Shown: in pieces, positions 47,006-50,886 of the stretch
Position numbering within the stretch: position 1 is the stretch's first letter
Layout of the letters: every line of letters begins with the position of its first letter
From: a virus
Reading direction: 5' to 3' (one strand)
IMG/VR virus record: IMGVR_UViG_3300028284_000225
Coordinates: 1 to 50,886 of that record
Length of the DNA: 50,886 bases
Notes under the pieces: generated by a model
Told to the model about the DNA's origin: nothing
The model's input: the letters and a program-made list of their open reading frames with translations, nothing else
Databases searched by the model: none
Position numbers and translations under genes: made by a program

Positions 47006-47907
47006 TTGAACTTACGAGTGCTGTAAGTACTAATCATATTATCCAGTATGGCATATTCAATTGCCTTATCTTCTTCGGATAAACCTCTGAAGTGATCATC
47101 CCAAACACTACGCATAGCAAACACTTCGTTTAACCATTCTTGGTTCTCGTGTACTGCTCCACCAATATGTTTAGTGGCATCATGACTCTGGTAGTTCAAA
47201 TCAATTATATCAAATCCATTCTCACAGTATGGTGCGAATGCACTTCTAATGTGGTGATGTGTTACTTCGGTATCTTCGGTTTTCTTGGGAACACCTGCAA
47301 ATATAACACAATCATAGTTAGTGTCGGGTGGTGTCTCTATACTAACACTCTCATCACCGTGTTTGTATTGTCCACCCATTGGAACAAGATCCATACCATA
47401 TCTTTTATAAACAGCATTCATTATACCACGATGACGTGACTCTGGTGGTACGGCAGTATGCATCTGAGTAAAGTATCCGTCTGGTTTCCAATACTTATAT
47501 GCCATAAACACTATAGGTAAGAACTGAACCCATATATTAGGATCAGTCATTGTTTCTGAAATAGACTTATATGATGGAGTAGCAAACAAATCCCTATCAG
47601 ATCCACGTGGGAAAGACCAGTTCTTCTGTGCTGTGTTAAAGTGTCCTACGAATAGGATCTTTCGGTATCCACGGAGAGTGATATAGTTCAGTAACATGGG
47701 CACGTAATTAAACACTTCACTTACTGCGTGAGAATGCCCGTCTTCCCATTGAACGTCAATATCATTTTTACGTTGCTCTGCACCAAGTAGGTAGTTTAAC
47801 TTACCCCACTGACCCTTCTTGGTTTCGTTATGAATGTATCTACTTTGAGAGGTCTTGCCTCTTCGTAGACCATTCGCAACTAATTCATTGACTGCTCTAT
47901 AGATCAT
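47002..47907 (-). CDS. Hypothetical protein, 301 aa, on minus strand
   Basis: Soluble, aromatic-rich (YITLRGYRKILFVGHF, SFPRGSDRD), with a GYRKILFVG strand resembling Rossmann-type folds; no enzyme motif is recognised. Shares a stop-codon overlap with the kinase gene. Follows 47910 on the same strand, two bases apart, so the pair is one unit. Confidence 0.7.
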   Translation of the reverse strand: MIYRAVNELVANGLRRGKTSQSRYIHNETKKGQWGKLNYLLGAEQRKNDIDVQWEDGHSHAVSEVFNYVPMLLNYITLRGYRKILFVGHFNTAQKNWSFPRGSDRDLFATPSYKSISETMTDPNIWVQFLPIVFMAYKYWKPDGYFTQMHTAVPPESRHRGIMNAVYKRYGMDLVPMGGQYKHGDESVSIETPPDTNYDCVIFAGVPKKTEDTEVTHHHIRSAFAPYCENGFDIIDLNYQSHDATKHIGGAVHENQEWLNEVFAMRSVWDDHFRGLSEEDKAIEYAILDNMISTYSTRKFN

Positions 47908-47909
47908 GG

Positions 47910-48173
47910 TTATCCCTTGTAAATGTTTTGTATGTGGGTCTCGAACTGCTCGATCTTATCAAGTCGTTTGGGCCACAATATGTAATCCTTTTCTGGATTC
48001 TGTTTAAGATTGTTTAACAATGGTTGTATCGCATTGTATAACTTATCTAATCGTTCTGTTGTTGAGTCTACACTTGATGATGCTTCTACTACCTTAGTTT
48101 GTGCTTCTTGCACAACATCCAGTTCATCTGCATCAACAATAGTGAACCCAAAATCAAATAGTTCTTCACTCAT
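47910..48173 (-). CDS. Conserved T4-like hypothetical protein, 87 aa, on minus strand
   Basis: Starts MSEELFDFGFTIVDADELDV and ends with NPEKDYILWPKRLDKIEQF, a pattern I recall from marine T4-like phages. Helical and acidic. Upstream are TATAAATA octamers on the minus strand. Confidence 0.75.
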   Translation of the reverse strand: MSEELFDFGFTIVDADELDVVQEAQTKVVEASSSVDSTTERLDKLYNAIQPLLNNLKQNPEKDYILWPKRLDKIEQFETHIQNIYKG

Positions 48174-48206
48174 ATTTATACCTGTATGGTTTGTTTCTTC
48201 TTATTC

Positions 48207-48214
48207 TATTTATA
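48207..48214 (-). promoter_or_regulatory. T4-type late promoter TATAAATA on minus strand
   Basis: Exact octamer on the minus strand, about 33 bases upstream of the ATG ending at 48173. A second minus-strand octamer (48173-48180) overlaps the ATG and is unlikely to be used. Confidence 0.6.
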
Positions 48215-48243
48215 TATATTAGGGTATTAACTGGAGAAAAAAG

Positions 48244-48423
48244 ATGAATCCAACTAACGAAATAAAATCAACAATTAAAGAGTTCTGTGACTATAGACCT
48301 ATGTCAGAGAATGCCCAGATACGAGAAGACTTTGAACAGATGTACAAAGATGATCCTAATATCTTTTATTTGCGTATGGCACTTGAGAATCACCTCGGTC
48401 AACGGATGGTGTTGCGTGGATAA
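48244..48423 (+). CDS. Small hypothetical protein, 59 aa
   Basis: GGAGAAAAAAG precedes the ATG. Starts MNPTNEIKSTIKEFCDYRPM; mixed charge and helical, without recognised domain. Ends by a GTG-containing overlap with the next gene. Confidence 0.58.
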   Translation: MNPTNEIKSTIKEFCDYRPMSENAQIREDFEQMYKDDPNIFYLRMALENHLGQRMVLRG

Positions 48424-48586
48424 ATGGTGGAAGATCTGGAAACACGCACTCGGATCTTTCGATGAGGAAGACGGGTACGACCCAGTTAATGAGAATAGAA
48501 TCTCAATAATTAGATCGGTTATCGTGCTTACCAATCTACTATGTGCTTGGATAATTATAGTAAATATTGTTAAGGATTGGATATGA
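48416..48586 (+). CDS. Small membrane protein, tandem paralog 1, 56 aa
   Basis: The GTG at 48416 starts V-DKWWKIWKHAL, overlapping the previous stop; the longer frame from 48287 overlaps the previous gene. The C-terminal hydrophobic segment is VIVLTNLLCAWIIIVNIV. It resembles the next gene in layout (KxWxxWxxxLG...IRxV...membrane helix). Confidence 0.6.
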   Translation: MDKWWKIWKHALGSFDEEDGYDPVNENRISIIRSVIVLTNLLCAWIIIVNIVKDWI

Positions 48587-48762
48587 ACAAGTTGTGGAGA
48601 CTTTGGGCAAAGAGTCTAGGTGAGAAGGTAGGAGAAACAGATCAACAAGCAGACAGTATTGCAGTCATACGAACGGTATGGTGGTTCACTCACATGGCAA
48701 CATGTATCTTTATTATACTGAATGCTATTGCTAATCATGGATGGGGTCTTATCGGACTATGA
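48583..48762 (+). CDS. Small membrane protein, tandem paralog 2, 59 aa
   Basis: ATGA overlap with paralog 1. NKLWRLWAKSLGEKVG followed by IAVIRTVWWFTHMATCIFII; the same plan as its neighbour, and as proteins I recall from marine phages. No known role. Overlaps the oxygenase start. Confidence 0.62.
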   Translation: MNKLWRLWAKSLGEKVGETDQQADSIAVIRTVWWFTHMATCIFIILNAIANHGWGLIGL

Positions 48763-49376
48763 TAGAACACTACCAACTAAAAGGTTGGGCAATTATACCA
48801 AACGTATTTTCAAAAAAAGACCTTGACATTATGACCGATTGGGGTTATAATATGAGAATCGAATGGGACAAGCACAGTACATGGAAAGGTGTTCCGTGTG
48901 CAGGTAAGTTCTCAGAACCCTTGACAGAGATCTATACATCTGTTATAATGAAAGACCTTGCGACACAGATACTGGGTACACCGCATTTGTTTAATGATCA
49001 GATGGTATACAAGTTACCGTACGATAAGATGGACTTCGTCCCCCATTATGATAACCAGTATTCTTTTCAAAACAAGAGTAATCATATACACACAGTGAAT
49101 CTAAGTATTGCTATAGATGACTTCACCAGAGATAACGGTGCATTGTTTATCAAGAGTCAAGATACAGGTGAATGGGAAACCGTATTGCCCAAGGCAGGAG
49201 ATGTGGTTGCCATCAATGGATCAACGATTCATGCGTCACACGAGAACCAAAGTAATGCTCCACGTGGATTGTATGCATGTGTCTATACAGCAGAACCAAT
49301 GAAAATGCATGGATATTACTCACAGTTATTCCAAAAAGTTCTAAAGAAAATTAAAATATTTGAAAATAACGCTTGA
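48759..49376 (+). CDS. Phytanoyl-CoA-dioxygenase-type 2OG-Fe(II) oxygenase, 205 aa
   Basis: ATGA overlap sets the start at 48759. VPHYDNQY (H96, D98), a distal His (IHASHE, H158/H161) and R169 fit the HxD...H iron triad and 2-oxoglutarate Arg of PhyH. It hydroxylates an unknown small molecule or glycan. Two perfect consensus promoter sequences lie inside it. Confidence 0.78.
   Translation: MIEHYQLKGWAIIPNVFSKKDLDIMTDWGYNMRIEWDKHSTWKGVPCAGKFSEPLTEIYTSVIMKDLATQILGTPHLFNDQMVYKLPYDKMDFVPHYDNQYSFQNKSNHIHTVNLSIAIDDFTRDNGALFIKSQDTGEWETVLPKAGDVVAINGSTIHASHENQSNAPRGLYACVYTAEPMKMHGYYSQLFQKVLKKIKIFENNA
48823..48851 (+). promoter_or_regulatory. Intragenic sigma70-consensus match
   Basis: TTGACA (48823-48828), 17 bp, TATAAT (48846-48851), inside the PhyH gene. 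Perfect by the -35/spacing/-10 criteria but lacks the AACGC flank of the other early promoters. Confidence 0.35.
48921..48949 (+). promoter_or_regulatory. Second intragenic sigma70-consensus match
   Basis: TTGACA (48921-48926), 17 bp, TATAAT (48944-48949), again inside the PhyH gene, 98 bases after the first. May be chance in AT-rich coding DNA. Confidence 0.35.
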
Positions 49377-49401
49377 CTATATACACACCTTCGTGTATAA
49401 T
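49373..49401 (+). promoter_or_regulatory. Host-type early promoter with long spacer dyad
   Basis: TTGACT (49373-49378), 17 bp, TATAAT (49396-49401). TATACAC (49380-49386) and GTGTATA (49393-49399) form a 7-bp inverted repeat over spacer and -10. It serves 49438. Confidence 0.82.
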
Positions 49402-49437
49402 TACACTTGTAATTGAAACGATAAAGGAAAATATATT

Positions 49438-49809
49438 ATGTTTAATAAATACACAGCACAAGCAACTACTGGTATCACTGGTTCATTCACACTATGGAAT
49501 GGTTTAGATCTTGCTAACCTAAAGACCGAGTGTAGTTTAGGTGAAACCCCAATGGTTGAGAAGGAAGTCAATCGATCTAAGAAGAAATACCTAGTAAGTG
49601 ATCTAATGTCCTCTGATGAGGGACTCAAGTACGACTTGATCCTTAACATCATGTTGGATGATAAGGTCATCACTATGGACTCTAAGGTTCAGATAGGTTT
49701 CAACGGTGGACTCAAAGAGGTCTATGTATGTAAAGAAAAGAGTGCCTATAGAATCTGGCGTAAGACTTACTATGGAAAGAAAAGAGCAACTGCCGATGAT
49801 GACGAATAA
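49438..49809 (+). CDS. Hypothetical acidic protein, 123 aa
   Basis: AAAGGAAAATATATT precedes the ATG. Mixed beta/alpha with an acidic end (ATADDDE) and basic patch KKTYYGKKR-like region; no family recognised. Under an early promoter. Overlaps the next start. Confidence 0.7.
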   Translation: MFNKYTAQATTGITGSFTLWNGLDLANLKTECSLGETPMVEKEVNRSKKKYLVSDLMSSDEGLKYDLILNIMLDDKVITMDSKVQIGFNGGLKEVYVCKEKSAYRIWRKTYYGKKRATADDDE

Positions 49810-49912
49810 TTTATTCATAGACTTGACAATGCTATTCATAGGTGTTATACTTATGACTGTGTGGTTTGAGATAAAAGGTTTGAATGACGATGAAGAAAAC
49901 CAAGACGAGTAA
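49796..49912 (+). CDS. Single-pass membrane micropeptide, 38 aa
   Basis: The ATG at 49796 (or 49799) lies at the end of the previous gene. Residues 7-25 are hydrophobic (FIDLTMLFIGVILMTVW), followed by an acidic tail (LNDDEENQDE). The longer frame from 49706 overlaps the previous gene. Real by its coupling; role unknown. Confidence 0.5.
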   Translation: MMTNNLFIDLTMLFIGVILMTVWFEIKGLNDDEENQDE

Positions 49913-50036
49913 TCCTGTCGCAAAACACTTGCGTACCTTTAACAAGGGCAAGGTCTTCATTGATCGTAAGAAAGAAGATAAGAAGAACCCCAAGCAATAT
50001 TATGGAGATAGTGATGAACATATTCGCATTAGATAA
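49884..50036 (+). CDS. Small basic T4-like protein, 50 aa
   Basis: ATG at 49884 (or 49890). Basic (NPVAKHLRTFNKGKVFIDRK and KEDKKNPKQ), similar to small proteins I recall in marine T4-like phages. Overlaps genes on both sides. Confidence 0.6.
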   Translation: MTMKKTKTSNPVAKHLRTFNKGKVFIDRKKEDKKNPKQYYGDSDEHIRIR

Positions 50037-50556
50037 AGACCCTGTTGTATCTGCACAGATGATGTGTGATAAACATGTGGTTAAAATGGTTACCGAATAC
50101 GGACAGTTGTTGTCTACTGCCCATCGTGTATTAGACGGTGAGTTGTGGTACGACAAGACTAAGTCGGGTGCCAAGATCAAACGTTGGAAACTGAAAGGTG
50201 ATGCACAGCAGAGAGATCTGTACAAGGCATCGCACGTCAATCACCCATCAAACATATGGGTACGTGAGAACGATAAGAACTACCGTTGGATGTACAAGCA
50301 CTTTGTTGCAACCGCAAAAGAGTACGAGTACCGTTACGGACGTGTTCATGCTACCTATGACAAACTAAATGGATACCTATGGTTCGCACCTAAGAGTATC
50401 GACCAAACCTTACGTGCGACTGAGATACCACAGTGTATGCCAGACCATTGCAAACGTGATGACGTACAAGATGGTTACCGTAACTACTATCGTGAAGAGA
50501 AGAAGTACTTCGCAAAGTGGTCTACTCGTGAAGAACCGTATTGGTGGTCAGAATGA
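50014..50556 (+). CDS. Conserved phage hypothetical protein, 180 aa
   Basis: ATG at 50014 with GGAG upstream gives MNIFALDKDPVVSAQMMCDK. The pattern CDKHVVKMVTEYGQLLSTAH, NHPSNIWVRE, NYRWMYKHFVATAKEYEYRYG and IPQCMPDHCK is that of a conserved phage family I have seen annotated only as hypothetical. Soluble, His/Tyr/Trp-rich. Function not known. Confidence 0.76.
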   Translation: MNIFALDKDPVVSAQMMCDKHVVKMVTEYGQLLSTAHRVLDGELWYDKTKSGAKIKRWKLKGDAQQRDLYKASHVNHPSNIWVRENDKNYRWMYKHFVATAKEYEYRYGRVHATYDKLNGYLWFAPKSIDQTLRATEIPQCMPDHCKRDDVQDGYRNYYREEKKYFAKWSTREEPYWWSE

Positions 50557-50777
50557 GTGCTCTTGGTTATGATCTTGCATTTGGTCAAGAGAACCCCTTT
50601 GAGGGTGAGGAAGGACGTATTCTTGCACTGGCAGAGAATCTAAAGAACTATAAGGTCAAAGGATCCTACGATCCCATCCCCAACATAGACATGTATTACG
50701 ACCTCGACAAACTCGCATTGATGAGTAAATCTAAGGCAGACTTTAAAAGAAAGTTATACGAATACTTGAGTTCATGA
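50553..50777 (+). CDS. Hypothetical acidic protein, 74 aa
   Basis: ATGA overlap with the preceding stop. Acidic, with a C-terminal helical part (SKADFKRKLYEYLSS). No recognised family. Confidence 0.65.
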   Translation: MSALGYDLAFGQENPFEGEEGRILALAENLKNYKVKGSYDPIPNIDMYYDLDKLALMSKSKADFKRKLYEYLSS

Positions 50778-50886
50778 GAATGAATATAGCACGTTTAGTG
50801 CTAATCATATGGTTATCTTTCAGTCAGTCTTCGGAAGATGACTTATACGGAGTACTAAGTAGTATTCGTAGAATGAAAGAATGCCG
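50774..50886 (+). CDS. Secreted or membrane hypothetical protein, 3' end outside window
   Basis: ATGA overlap with the previous gene; open to the window end (37 codons). The N-terminal segment MNIARLVLIIWLSFSQSS looks like a signal peptide or anchor. The rest is not visible. Confidence 0.5.
   Translation, partial: MRMNIARLVLIIWLSFSQSSEDDLYGVLSSIRRMKEC

Noticed and set aside
48173-48180. Minus-strand TATAAATA overlapping the start codon of the 47910 gene
   Set aside because: Transcription from it would begin after the start codon; the octamer at 48207-48214 is better placed.
1-50886. CRISPR arrays, insertion sequences, rRNA, integrase or attachment sites
   Set aside because: No regularly spaced repeats, transposase, integrase or rRNA-like sequence was seen. 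The repeated elements are promoters.

Overview
The window is a tightly packed stretch of a double-stranded DNA phage genome. All but two of about 85 genes lie on the plus strand, usually joined by ATGA or TAATG stop/start overlaps, with many reading frames under 60 codons. It looks like a marine T4-like myovirus. T4-type marks are the late-promoter octamer TATAAATA, PhoH, class I ribonucleotide reductase NrdA/NrdB, a T4-type lysozyme, a gp31/GroES-like co-chaperonin, a spanin pair, and several small proteins of the sort seen in marine T4-like genomes. Terminase, capsid, tail and replication genes are not in the window, and the sequence does not identify the host.

Layout. 1-753: C-terminal part of a class III nucleotide cyclase. 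755-6013: small unknown proteins, a SprT-like protease, tRNA-Arg(ACG), a lipoprotein, a DUF932 protein and a FmdB-type zinc ribbon. 6013-7934: a GT25-type glycosyltransferase coupled to an ATP-grasp enzyme. 8044-11190: small and membrane proteins, a second HExxH protease and a PD-(D/E)XK nuclease. 11230-19095: a block that starts at a T4-type late promoter and encodes lysine-rich or enzyme-like proteins, many with short N-termini of the form M-K-x-F-x-x-[YFL]-[IL]-x-E. These resemble T4 capsid-targeting sequences, and several contain prohead-protease-like [IL]-x-E sites. 19112-24985: a glycosyltransferase, two YkgJ-like cysteine-cluster proteins coupled to an asparagine-synthetase-like protein, a methyltransferase, and IscU/IscA-type Fe-S proteins. 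25037-29558: NrdA with an inserted glutaredoxin, NrdB, a GIY-YIG-like protein and a QueC-like ATPase. 29630-34911: small proteins, PhoH, a methyltransferase and lysozyme. 34926-45910: a nucleotidase-like HAD protein, a carbamoyltransferase, a 2OG-oxygenase-like protein, a radical SAM enzyme, many glycosyltransferases, a co-chaperonin, a holin candidate, spanins and a thermonuclease-like protein. 46133-47005: a P-loop kinase with the same capsid-targeting-like N-terminus and its own late promoter. 47002-48173: the only minus-strand genes. 48244-50886: small membrane proteins, a PhyH-type oxygenase and short unknown genes.

Regulation appears to have two layers. Thirteen intergenic host-type promoters (TTGACA, exactly 17 bp, TATAAT or GATAAT) fall into three near-identical classes and an ungrouped pair; most carry an inverted repeat in the spacer or over the -10. 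TATAAATA late promoters precede the putative packaged-protein block, the kinase, the gene at 22736 and the minus-strand pair.

The best candidate for an undescribed system is a set of capsid-packaged, possibly injected proteins: a KxDG ligase-like protein, a TxGH nucleotidyltransferase polyprotein, a zeta-toxin-like kinase and small basic partners, united by signal, cleavage sites and late promoters. Second is the glycosyltransferase, radical SAM, carbamoyltransferase and oxygenase complement, which suggests elaborate modification of phage DNA, virion or host surface. Third is the YkgJ-YkgJ-AsnB-like coupled operon. All functions are read from motifs by eye; no search was run.
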